Origin: Planctomycetota bacterium
GTDB taxonomy: Bacteria; Planctomycetota; OFTM77
Assembly: GCA_029260795.1 (NCBI GenBank)
Contig: JAJDCO010000024.1
Span: 1-64,000, forward strand
Direction of reading: 5' to 3'
Length of the DNA stretch: 64,000 bases
The notes under the pieces were generated by a model. The model ran no database searches and was not told the DNA's origin. It saw nothing but the letters and a program-made list of their open reading frames with translations. Positions 47,741 to 58,103 of the stretch are shown here, one piece after another (position 1 is the stretch's first letter; the number at the start of each line of letters is the position of its first letter). The position numbers and the translations under genes are program-made.

Positions 47741-48068
47741 GTCGGTCGTTCGGACGCGTCGCGGGTTGGGCGGGTTGAACCGAGACGCGAACGGAGTTTG
47801 CACGTCGGTCGTTCGGACGCGTCGCGGGTTGGCGAGGCGAAAGAGGCAGGCTTTCGTTGATCGAGAGAGCGGGCGCGAGGATCGCGCGGACGCTTGACGC
47901 GCCCGCTCTCTCGCGACACGACGGACGGCGCGTGGCACCCCATCGGAACCGTCGTGATGCGTTCGTTCCTTGTGTCGGCCTCCGTTCGCGTCTCTGTTCC
48001 CACGTCGCCTCCTATCGACACCGTTATCGTGCGTTCGTTCCTTGTGCCGGCCTCCGTTCGCGTCTCTG
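47741..48068. repeat. Repeat cluster: tandem duplications and two bipartite units
   Basis: The spacer holds a 29-bp direct repeat GTCGGTCGTTCGGACGCGTC... at 47741-47769 and 47804-47832. It also holds a plus-orientation bipartite unit (about 47779-47881: GAGACGCGAACGGAG then GAGAGAGCGGGCGCGAG), a minus-orientation unit (about 47899-47998), and a further 38-bp copy of its right end at 48031-48068, 72 bp from the first (GCGTTCGTTCCTTGTG core). The block ends 15 bp from the stop codon of the following gene. Confidence 0.75.
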
Positions 48069-48082
48069 CTCCTGGCGCGGGA

Positions 48083-50920
48083 TCAATTCCCGGTCGAGTC
48101 GTACAGCTGACCGTCATCGATGCAGGGCTGACGCCACTTCTTCCAGCTCGTCGGGACGCAGACATCCACGAAGCTCGAGCAGCTCGCACCCGAGCGGTCG
48201 GTGGCCGTGAAGTGCACACGGTACACGCGCCCGTTGCCGCTGCGATCGACTTCGCGCCTCAGGAGCACGGTGCGCCCGCGAATCACCGCGTCGGGTCCGG
48301 TGTCTCCGGAGACGTGTCCGGTGACGGGCTCGTCTTGGGTGACCGAGGTGATCTCGATCTTGACGCGCCGATCGTCGGGGTCGGTGACGCCCAGGATTCG
48401 GACCGGGACCATCTTGTGATTCGGGGGCCAGAGCAATCGTCGGCTCGCTCGCGCTCGGGAGCAGTCGGGCGGCGCGTTGACATCGCGCACGGTCACGATC
48501 ACTCGGTCGCTGTCGAAGCCGCCGAACAGGTCGTTCACGACGACCTCGAACTCGAGCGTCTTCTCACCTTGGGCGACAGCGGGAGCGCAGAAGCTGGGCG
48601 TTGCGGTGAAGCGGTCACACAGCTCGACCCCGGGGCCACTGACCTGAGTCCACTCGAAGCAGAGGACATCCCCGTCCGGGTCGGAGCTGGCCGTCGCGTC
48701 GAGCTGGACGAAGGTCAGCTCGTCGACCGTGAGGTCGGGGCCGGCGTCGGCGATCGGGACTTGATTGACGCTCTGAATGAGGACGTCGACCGAGTCGGAG
48801 GCCGTGTCGATGCCATCGGTGACCTGCAGCTCGAAGCGGACCGTTTGACCGCCGGGTGCGACGAAGGGCACGAGGAAGGTCGGCTGTGGCACGAAGGGGT
48901 CGTCCAGCAGCACGAGCGGGCCGGCAGTCTGTTGCCATTCGAAGAAGAGCGGCTCGTCATCGGGATCGAAGCTACCCGATCCGTCGAGGGTTGCGATAGC
49001 TCCTTCAGCCACGGTTTGGTCGGGCCCGGCATCGGCGACCGGCATGCCGTTGACGTTCTTGACGATCACGTTGGTGATCGCGGGTGTACTGGACAGCAGC
49101 CCGTCGTTCACGACCAGCTGGAAGGTGAGCGTCGCTCCCCCGAGAGCGACGACGGGCGCGAGGAAGGTGGGCTGCGGAGAAGTCGCGTCGAAGGACACCG
49201 ACGGGCCGGCCAAGAGCGTCCACTGGAAGGTGAGCGGGCGCTCCTCCGAGTCGAAGGACGCGGTGCCATCGAGCTGGGCGAGGTCGCCTTCGAAGACGGT
49301 CTGGTCATCGCCGGCCCGCGCCACCGGCTCCTTGGTGCACAGGCCAGCGCCGCCAGTCGTGTGCACGACTTGGATCTCCCCGTCGGTCAGCGCCCTCGAG
49401 AAGATCTGTACTTCATCGACCAACCCGCGGAAGAAACTTTGCGGGGCGCCTCCACCCTCGGCGAACCCGAAAACCAGATCGCGCGAGTTGTCGGCGACCA
49501 CCGACGCGGCCTGCGAGTCCTGCAGCAGTCCATCGACGTGGAGGCGAACGGTCTGACCGTCCCAGCTCCCGACGACGAAGTGGTACTCGCCGTCGAGGAC
49601 GCCGAGAGGTGAGCTCAGGATGGCAGGATCGGTGTCGAGTCCGGTGCCGATCACGAATCGAACTGAGCCGTCGCTGCTGTTCCCCTCGATGGCCCAGCCC
49701 GAGGTGTCGACGAAGCCGAACGACTTGTCGAGGACGGTGAAGATCGGGCCGGGCTGCGTCCCGAGGCCTTGCATCCAGAGCGCCACCGAGAAGCCGGACG
49801 GACCGATGTCGAGGCGGGGATTGGCAGGGATGACGACCCCGTCGGCGTCGTCGTCGAAGGTGAAGCCCGAGCCGACGACGCCGCGCTCGAACTGGGTCGT
49901 GCCGAGTGTCGATCCGTTGGCATCGCCTCCGTTGTCCGCGATGTTCGCTTCTCCTCGCCACCAGCTCACCAGGCCTGGCAGGTCGGAGAAGCACTCGCCG
50001 AGCGGCGTCTCGAACTCGACCAGGAAGGGCCGCACCACCGAGCTGGAGCTCGGGAGATCGTTCCAGGTCGTCGGGAACGCTGCGAAGTAGGCGATGGCTT
50101 CCTCGGAGGGGCCCAGCGTGTTGCTGTCGTTCGGCTCACCCGGGCCCCAAGCTTCGAACTCGAATGCCTCACCGGTGACCCACTGCCAGCCGCCGTCGGG
50201 CTCGATGCTGCCGGGCGGCTGCTCGCCGCCGAGCCAGGCCGCCATCGACGTGTGGAAGCGACCGGACAGGAATGCGTTCTCCGCCAACGAGGTGACGGTC
50301 GCGAGGTGTCCCGGCTCGCCATCGAGCGTGAGCGTCGCCGCAGCGTTCCGCGCCGCGGTCCAATCGAGAAACGTCCAGACGATCTGGTAGTGGTGCCCGT
50401 TGATCACGCGCCGCTCGGGAACCGTGGGGAGGTCGTACTCGACGAGGAAGGGGCGAAGAAAGTCGGATCGATTCGGGAAGTCATTCCAAAGGTCGGGGTT
50501 CGGTGCCGAGTAGGCGATCACCTCTTCTCCCGCGCCGCCATTGTTGGGCTCCCCGGCCCGCCAGGCGGTGAACACGAAGGGCTCCCCGGTGATCCAGCGA
50601 AAGCCGCCCGCGGGCTCGACGCTGCCCGGTGGCTGCTCGCCCCCGAGCCACGGTGAGCTCTGGGTGGGGAACTGGCTTACGAGGAATGCGTTCTCGGCCA
50701 GCGAGGTGACGGTCGCGAGGTGTCCGGGCACGCCGCCGAAGCTCATGCCGGCGGCTGTTGCGCGAGCCTCCTCCCAGCTCATCGGCGTGCTCACATACTC
50801 ATAAACATGATTGTTCATATCCCATTGAGTCTGACCATCGACACGAGGTGCTCCCCCAGCGATGAAGAGGATCACGGTCGCGCCGAGGACTCGGCAGGGA
50901 GACAAGTGGAAAAGTGCCAT
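48083..50920 (-). CDS. Exported lectin/LamG/PKD multidomain protein
   Basis: This is a 945-residue secreted protein. It has a signal peptide (GATVILFIAGGAPRVDGQ), two C-type-lectin-like domains (about 30-165 and 170-310; each ends with W.GGEQPPGS...W..G.PN...E..A), a LamG/concanavalin-like jelly roll (about 325-520, PGLVSWWRGEANIADNGG), then three PKD/Ig-like repeats with VADAGPDQTV and LDGSGSFDPD motifs, and a C-terminal Ig-like end (DVNAPPDCSRARAS) without an anchor motif. CTLD plus LamG plus PKD arrays bind carbohydrate on surfaces, so adhesion or polysaccharide binding is likely. A perfect AAAGGAG precedes ATG 50920. The gene is next to repeats on its 3' side. Confidence 0.82.
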   Translation of the reverse strand: MALFHLSPCRVLGATVILFIAGGAPRVDGQTQWDMNNHVYEYVSTPMSWEEARATAAGMSFGGVPGHLATVTSLAENAFLVSQFPTQSSPWLGGEQPPGSVEPAGGFRWITGEPFVFTAWRAGEPNNGGAGEEVIAYSAPNPDLWNDFPNRSDFLRPFLVEYDLPTVPERRVINGHHYQIVWTFLDWTAARNAAATLTLDGEPGHLATVTSLAENAFLSGRFHTSMAAWLGGEQPPGSIEPDGGWQWVTGEAFEFEAWGPGEPNDSNTLGPSEEAIAYFAAFPTTWNDLPSSSSVVRPFLVEFETPLGECFSDLPGLVSWWRGEANIADNGGDANGSTLGTTQFERGVVGSGFTFDDDADGVVIPANPRLDIGPSGFSVALWMQGLGTQPGPIFTVLDKSFGFVDTSGWAIEGNSSDGSVRFVIGTGLDTDPAILSSPLGVLDGEYHFVVGSWDGQTVRLHVDGLLQDSQAASVVADNSRDLVFGFAEGGGAPQSFFRGLVDEVQIFSRALTDGEIQVVHTTGGAGLCTKEPVARAGDDQTVFEGDLAQLDGTASFDSEERPLTFQWTLLAGPSVSFDATSPQPTFLAPVVALGGATLTFQLVVNDGLLSSTPAITNVIVKNVNGMPVADAGPDQTVAEGAIATLDGSGSFDPDDEPLFFEWQQTAGPLVLLDDPFVPQPTFLVPFVAPGGQTVRFELQVTDGIDTASDSVDVLIQSVNQVPIADAGPDLTVDELTFVQLDATASSDPDGDVLCFEWTQVSGPGVELCDRFTATPSFCAPAVAQGEKTLEFEVVVNDLFGGFDSDRVIVTVRDVNAPPDCSRARASRRLLWPPNHKMVPVRILGVTDPDDRRVKIEITSVTQDEPVTGHVSGDTGPDAVIRGRTVLLRREVDRSGNGRVYRVHFTATDRSGASCSSFVDVCVPTSWKKWRQPCIDDGQLYDSTGN

Positions 50921-51491
50921 CACGAATGCTCCTTTGCTGCGGGAGCGAGGATCGACCCGTCGCGATCGGATCGGCCGATCGCTGGCGACCTCGAAGACGC
51001 CTCCCCGGCGCCCGTGGAATCGCGGCGACGCTTTCCGAGGACCGCGAGCGGCGTATCGAGCCAGCGCATCGACGGTTCGGATCTCGTCGTATCGGGATCT
51101 CGCTGGCGGCAACGGGCCTCGATGAGCTGTCGTGAGGAGAGCTCAGGGGGAGGGCGCTTCGGCGGCACGGGCGCGCCGGCGAGTGGAATCGAGTTGTCGA
51201 TGGAGTTTCGGCTTCGTCGAACGGGTCTGGATCGTCTCCAGCCTGCCGTCGCTCTTCGAGTAGTCGCCATGCCGGCGCTCTCGAGGATGAAATCGGCTCG
51301 TTCGCGATGGAGCGAACGAGTCGTCGGTCAGCAAGCTGCAGATCGAGCGCCGGGCCAGAAGGCTCGGCCCGAGCTTCTCGGAAGGTGCGCCTGAACGGCG
51401 CCCAGGGAGGGATCGCACGACCCCCCGATCCTGTTACAAGGATTCAGCGAATCGGGGAGGGGAGTGGGAGCTCGGAAGCACCGCTCCCGGG
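50921..51491. other. Unassigned spacer, upstream region of the lectin gene
   Basis: I see no gene in 571 bp. Short open frames exist on both strands but show no domain or signal and are consistent with GC-rich noise. It contains the promoter of the lectin gene and the 3' side of the next gene. Confidence 0.45.
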
Positions 51492-52859
51492 TCAGATCGC
51501 CTCGTCGGGAACGGGCTCGCTCCAGGTGTCGTCCACCTCCTCCCACTCGACCGCCGCGTCTTCGTCTTCGACCTCGGGCTTCGAAGCTCGGCGTCTCCCG
51601 ATCCAGAGGCGGCGCACTCCTTCGACACCGAGCAGGAGGGCATAAGGCTCGATCGACATTCGATAGTAATGCATGCCGGCATGCGCGATGGCATGGACCA
51701 GCGTGTACGACAGGACCAGGAGTGCGAGCAGGCGGCCGTAGCGATCTCGCACGAAGGCGAGGCCGATCAGGACGCCGCCGATCAGGACGATGCTGTAGAG
51801 GGAGAACACCCGATCCAGGAAGCGGCGCAGATCGGAATCGCGCGGGCGAGAGGGTCCGAGCCAAAAGAACCCGAGCCGGGCGACCGTCAAGCTCGCGAAA
51901 CGACCGGGGTGCTCGCGGACGAATCGCATCGCCTCGGACATCAAGAGATGATCGCGCTGGACCTCGTCGGCCTGCCGAATGGCGGCGCGGACGTCGCTCG
52001 GGAGAGTCGCCGCGGGGGGGATCTCGAAGTCGGGCCACACCGGTCCCGGGATGTTCGAGAAGTCGCCGCGCGCGGCCGGGTTGTTGCCGAACCAGAAGAG
52101 CGTTCCGAAGTCCGAGCGCAGCAGGACGAGCTCATCGAACACGAGCGAGTTGCGAATCGTCCACGGCGAGACGATCACGAAGGCGACGGCCAGCGGGGTG
52201 GCGAGCCAGGTCAGGGTGCGCGGGGCCAGGCGGTCCCGGGCGCGAATTCGGAGGACGGCCAGCCAGACGAGGCCGGCCGCCGTGAACACGAGCGATCGCG
52301 GTTGGACGAGGGCGCCGATGCCGACCGCGACTCCGAGCAGGACCGCATTGCGCCAGGTCGGCTTTTGCGCCACGTGCACGATGCGGTTGAGGAGGACCGC
52401 GATCGCCAACATCGAGTACGGCGGTCGGGTGAGCATCGGCGTCACGGCCGAGTAGAAGATGAAAGCGGGATGGAAGGCTGTGATGACCAAGGCGATGCGT
52501 GCCAAGACGGGATCGAAGGCGAGCCGTATCGTCCGAAAGACGATCCAGGCCGTCAGGACCGAGAGCAGCGAGCGCAGCACGACGACCACCCAGAACGAGC
52601 TCTCGCTGTACCCGAGCAGTCCGTGGATGGCGACGTAGATGAAGGTCTCGAAGGGCGGGAAGGCGGCGGTCGGGCGGAGCGGGCCGAAGTACTCGAGGCT
52701 GTATCCGTTGCCCTCGAGGATGTGGCGAGCGATCTGGCCGGTCTCGATCTCGTCCGCCTGCCGGTGAGGCTCGAACCAGGTGATGCACCCGAGACGAACC
52801 ACGAAGGCTAAAGCCAACAGCGTAGTCGTCGTATGAGCGGTGGACCAGCGACGGAGCAC
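51492..52859 (-). CDS. GT39-like membrane glycosyltransferase, second copy
   Basis: This is a 455-residue polytopic membrane protein of the ArnT/PMT superfamily (also like RgtA family members). It has a first helix (ALAFVVRLGCITWF), then the acidic motif HRQADEIETGQIA in the first loop, and a long run of helices (WVVVVLRSLLSVLTAWIVF, LLGVAVGIGALVQPRS). It differs from the other GT39-like protein at 45725-47434 in length and lacks its soluble end; the two are not recent duplicates. The C-terminal tail is acidic (EVEDEDAAVEWEEVDDTW). GTG 52859 with GGAGAG upstream is the start. A sugar-transfer role at the envelope is inferred. Confidence 0.82.
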   Translation of the reverse strand: MLRRWSTAHTTTTLLALAFVVRLGCITWFEPHRQADEIETGQIARHILEGNGYSLEYFGPLRPTAAFPPFETFIYVAIHGLLGYSESSFWVVVVLRSLLSVLTAWIVFRTIRLAFDPVLARIALVITAFHPAFIFYSAVTPMLTRPPYSMLAIAVLLNRIVHVAQKPTWRNAVLLGVAVGIGALVQPRSLVFTAAGLVWLAVLRIRARDRLAPRTLTWLATPLAVAFVIVSPWTIRNSLVFDELVLLRSDFGTLFWFGNNPAARGDFSNIPGPVWPDFEIPPAATLPSDVRAAIRQADEVQRDHLLMSEAMRFVREHPGRFASLTVARLGFFWLGPSRPRDSDLRRFLDRVFSLYSIVLIGGVLIGLAFVRDRYGRLLALLVLSYTLVHAIAHAGMHYYRMSIEPYALLLGVEGVRRLWIGRRRASKPEVEDEDAAVEWEEVDDTWSEPVPDEAI

Positions 52860-53011
52860 GATTCGCTCTCCGTACGATCGACGCGAAACGGAGCCGGTTC
52901 ACCCCCTCACACGGACGACGCGCAGCGCGACGACGAGCGATCGAGGTGACATCCCATTTTCCCGACTCGGGGGAGGCAGGCTATCCCATCGACTCCGATT
53001 CCGGCAAGAGC

Positions 53012-53079
53012 TGCCCGGGTCGATCCTCGCAGCGCCCCTGGGCAACGGGTGATCCGCCACTTGGGGGCGGTTTTTTTTT
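53012..53079 (+). terminator. Strong Rho-independent terminator with upstream stem-loop, no upstream gene
   Basis: The hairpin CCGCC-(7 nt)-GGCGG (53054-53070) is followed directly by nine T (53071-53079), the clearest intrinsic terminator I found in the window. Upstream, TGCCCGGG (53012-53019) pairs with CCCTGGGCA (53036-53044). There is no plus-strand gene in the preceding 190 bp. It ends either a small RNA transcribed from about 52870-52980 or a leader attenuator of the gene that starts at 53333. Confidence 0.55.
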
Positions 53080-53332
53080 CGAGCCGCGACCGCAGCCGGA
53101 CTGCCGGGCCGGACGCTCGGATTCCGCGGCCGACCGGGCTCGCTTCCGACTCGGGCTGGGCCCGTCGCCCGGATTCCGGTACAACGAGAGCAGACGCACT
53201 GCCGCGCCGATCACTCGAACGCGAGTCATGACGGCGCCGGTCCTCGAACAGAGCGAGCGGGGACCCTCACCGGGGAAAGCTGTCGCGCACAGCTTCGCGT
53301 CGCCACGCAAACGATGAGGAAAGGAGATCGAG

Positions 53333-53647
53333 ATGGCCGGAAGAATGTCGAATCGCGAGCGTGTGCAGAAAGCCGCGGCCGAAGCAGCAGCCAAGGCGAA
53401 AGAGAAGGCGGAGAAGAAGACCGCCGCTCCGAAGACGACGACGACCCGAAAGCGCGCGACCAAGACTCCGACGGTCAAGACGCGCCAAATGAAGGCCTGG
53501 AAAGTGTTCGACAACAGCTTCAAAGAGGTCTCCGTCTTCCGATTTCCGCAGAAGGCCGAGGCCGAAGCCGAGGCCAAGAGGCTGAGCGAGAAGACCGGCA
53601 AGACCCACTTCGTCAACGAGGCCATGGTGCCGATGGAGGAGGCGTGA
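53333..53647 (+). CDS. Small basic Lys/Ala-rich protein
   Basis: This is a 104-residue protein. Residues 1-50 are a highly basic, disordered-type tail rich in Lys, Ala and Thr (AAAEAAAKAKEKAEKK, KTTTTRKRATKTPT), reminiscent of histone H1-like or nucleoid-binding proteins. Residues 50-104 are a compact domain (WKVFDNSFKEVSVFRFPQKAEAEAEAKRLSEKTGKTHFV) of unknown family, which may be an AP2- or nucleic-acid-like module. A perfect AAAGGAGA site precedes ATG 53333. A DNA- or RNA-binding role is a guess. The gene is 59 bp before the RNA methyltransferase gene. Confidence 0.68.
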   Translation: MAGRMSNRERVQKAAAEAAAKAKEKAEKKTAAPKTTTTRKRATKTPTVKTRQMKAWKVFDNSFKEVSVFRFPQKAEAEAEAKRLSEKTGKTHFVNEAMVPMEEA

Positions 53648-53706
53648 CCGCCTTCCTCGGTTGCCGCTGCTGAGGCTCCGGCGACTCAGGGGGAGGGATC
53701 GAATCG

Positions 53707-54843
53707 ATGACCGGACCCAACGAGGTCTTCTTCGCCATGTGCGCTCCCGGGCTCGAGCCGGTGCTGCACGATGAGATCCGAGCCCTGCGCTTCGGCAAGG
53801 TCGAGCGGCAGGTGGGTGGCGTTCACTTCGAAGGTCAGCTGCGGGACGCTCGGCAGGCCAACCTCTGGCTGCGCTCGGCGGTGCGGGTCCTGCAACGAGT
53901 CGATCGCTTCGAGGCCCGCGATGCCGACGCGCTTTACAACGGAGTCAGCGCGGTCGATTGGAGCCGGTTTCTGCGGCCCGAAGGCACGCTCGTCGTCGAC
54001 GCACGGTCGCGCGACTCGGCGCTGGATCACACGCTCTTCATCGAGCAACGCGTCAAGGACGCGATCGTCGATCAGTTCCGCGCCCGCACCGGTGAGCGAC
54101 CGTCGGTGGACAAGGACTCGCCCGAGCTCGGCGTCTTCGTCCACCTCTACCGCGATCGTTGCACGCTGCTGGTCGATACCACGGGGGACTCCCTCCACAA
54201 GCGCGGCTGGCGTCGATTCCAGGGCCGTGCACCCCTGGCCGAGACATTGGCGGCCGCGATCGTCTCGATGTCGCAGTGGGACCGACGCGCGCCCCTGCTC
54301 GATCCCTTCTGCGGATCGGGCACGCTGCTGATCGAAGGAGCGCTTGCGGCGGCCGGCATCGCTCCCGGCGGATTTCGTGAGCGCTTCGGGTTCGAGCACT
54401 GGCCGAGCCACGACGCCCAGGAGTGGCAGGCCCAACGGGATGTCGCTCGCTCGGCCGGCGCCTTTCCGTCCAAGCTGATCGTCCGCGGCTGGGACGCGAG
54501 CGCCGACGTCGTCGAGTCGGCGAGGGAAAATGTGGCGGCCGCTGGCTTGGACGGGCACCTGGAGCTCGAGGTCGGCGACGTGCAGGACTTTGCACCACGA
54601 CCTGGCTGGAACGCTTGGGTCGTCACAAACCCGCCTTACGGCGAGCGCGTGGGAGACGCGCGCCGCCTCACGCCCCTCTATCGAGCCTTCGGTCAGATCC
54701 TCGCCGAGCGCTGCCGCGGCTACCACCTGGCGCTCCTGAGCGGGAACGAGCTCCTCGAAGAGGCTCTCGGTGTGAAAACGACGAAAGTGGTGCCGCTCAA
54801 GAACGGCGCGCTCGACTGCCGTCTGCTCCTCGCCACGCTGTAA
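53707..54843 (+). CDS. THUMP-domain RNA methyltransferase, RlmL-like
   Basis: This is a 378-residue cytoplasmic enzyme. The N-terminus is a THUMP domain (PGLEPVLHDEIRALRFGKVERQVGGVHFEG), followed by the Rossmann-fold methyltransferase with SAM motif LLDPFCGSGTLLIEGAL, and the catalytic NPPYGER (Asn308). This layout matches RlmL/YpsC/Trm14-type N2-guanosine methyltransferases; the E. coli RlmK extension is absent, so the probable product is m2G in 23S rRNA or tRNA, the exact site unknown. GGGAGGGATCGAATCG precedes ATG 53707. It may share a transcript with the small basic protein upstream. Confidence 0.93.
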   Translation: MTGPNEVFFAMCAPGLEPVLHDEIRALRFGKVERQVGGVHFEGQLRDARQANLWLRSAVRVLQRVDRFEARDADALYNGVSAVDWSRFLRPEGTLVVDARSRDSALDHTLFIEQRVKDAIVDQFRARTGERPSVDKDSPELGVFVHLYRDRCTLLVDTTGDSLHKRGWRRFQGRAPLAETLAAAIVSMSQWDRRAPLLDPFCGSGTLLIEGALAAAGIAPGGFRERFGFEHWPSHDAQEWQAQRDVARSAGAFPSKLIVRGWDASADVVESARENVAAAGLDGHLELEVGDVQDFAPRPGWNAWVVTNPPYGERVGDARRLTPLYRAFGQILAERCRGYHLALLSGNELLEEALGVKTTKVVPLKNGALDCRLLLATL

Positions 54844-54858
54844 GGCGGCGAGCGATCG

Positions 54859-54967
54859 TTACAGAGACGCGAACGGAGTCCGCCGAGTCGGTCGTTCTCA
54901 ATCGTCGTCCATCGGCGGGACGGTGCGGGTTCGAAGGACGTGGAAGAGAGAGCGGGCGCGAGAAGCC
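54859..54967 (+). repeat. Bipartite dispersed repeat, copy with both ends
   Basis: A well-preserved unit of the roughly 100-bp family: ACAGAGACGCGAACGGAG at 54860-54877, a variable middle with GGCGGGACGG, and GTGGAAGAGAGAGCGGGCG near 54940-54958. It lies in the spacer between the methyltransferase and FHA genes, in the direction of transcription. Confidence 0.7.
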
Positions 54968-55184
54968 GGCGAATCGACAGGTGGCGCCCGACCGCCCACC
55001 AGGCTGGAGTCGGGCCTCCGATGAAGAAGGATCGTCCTGGCTTCGTGGGGCATCCTCGAAGTGGCCGGCGCTCCGTCTGGAACGGGGTCTGCCCGGAAGG
55101 CCCGAATCGTGATAAGCTCATTGCTCGGTTCCCTTTGGCGAAGACCCACCTCACATATTCAGACATCCCAGCGGAGAGTGACCG

Positions 55185-55601
55185 ATGCCCGATCCCAACG
55201 AACGGCGCGAAGAGCTGGCGCCCGACATGACCGCGACCGTCGTCGACGTCGTCCTACCCCGCCCTGATCGACAGCTGGTTCCCGAGGATGTGGGTGCCGA
55301 GATTCAGGTCGAGGTGATCGGTGGTCCGATGGACGGACTTCGGCAGCGGGTCTCGAAGCCTCTGCTGACGATCGGTCGAGGGGAGATTCACGATCTGTCG
55401 CTGGGTCTGGATCGCATGGTGTCGACGAACCATGCCTGCATCGTGCGAGAGGGAGACCATTTCCATCTCGAGGATCTGGACAGCCGGAACGGGACCTACA
55501 TCGGCGACGAGCGCATCGACCAACGCTCGTTGATCGGTCCGGGCACGATCTTCGTCGTTGGGCGCACCTGCCTCGAGTTCATGCCGTACCGCGGTGCCTG
55601 A
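55185..55601 (+). CDS. FHA-domain protein
   Basis: This is a 138-residue protein. Residues about 35-135 are a forkhead-associated phosphothreonine-binding domain with the conserved GR..S.. H ...NGT signature: LTIGRGEIHDLSL, STNHACIVREG, LDSRNGTYIGDE. It starts 13 bp upstream of the Clp-like ATPase gene and the two form an operon. FHA domains bind pThr-peptides, so the protein may recruit a phosphorylated partner to the ATPase or read kinase activity. A GGAG precedes ATG 55185. A similar FHA-Clp pairing is known in type VI secretion but no other T6SS genes are present here. Confidence 0.88.
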   Translation: MPDPNERREELAPDMTATVVDVVLPRPDRQLVPEDVGAEIQVEVIGGPMDGLRQRVSKPLLTIGRGEIHDLSLGLDRMVSTNHACIVREGDHFHLEDLDSRNGTYIGDERIDQRSLIGPGTIFVVGRTCLEFMPYRGA

Positions 55602-55614
55602 GAGGAGCTGAACG

Positions 55615-57870
<2,256 letters not shown>

Positions 57871-57885
57871 CCTCGATCACGAGCT

Positions 57886-58002
57886 GGAGTGCGTCCGCGA
57901 AAGCAAAGCCGCGATGGATACTCGAACGGCGAGCGTCGTCGCGCGAAGCGAAGCTGACGCCGACGAACGCGAAGACGTGGAGTACGTCCGCGAAGCGAAG
58001 CC
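57886..58002. repeat. Short direct repeat
   Basis: Two copies of GGAGTGCGTCCGCGAAAGCA and GGAGTACGTCCGCGAAGCGA lie 93 bp apart at about 57886-57910 and 57979-58002, both ending AAGCC, with a shorter CGCGAAGCGAAGC between them. They fill the spacer between the Clp gene and the next gene. No other function is evident. Confidence 0.45.
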
Positions 58003-58103
58003 TCGAGAGCGCATCGACTCGAGCTCCCGCCGAGTTTCCCATCGAACCCTGAGCCTTCTCCGGCGTTCAGCCTCGCCAACGAAGCCGTGTCCGTGAGGGA
58101 TCA

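Noticed and set aside
47741..48068. CRISPR array
   Set aside because: Repeats are few, unequal in length and spacing, arranged in inverted pairs, and there are no cas genes.
53012..53079. SRP RNA, 6S RNA or cobalamin riboswitch
   Set aside because: I looked for the SRP apical motif, the 6S closing pattern and the cobalamin box and did not find them; only the terminator is secure.
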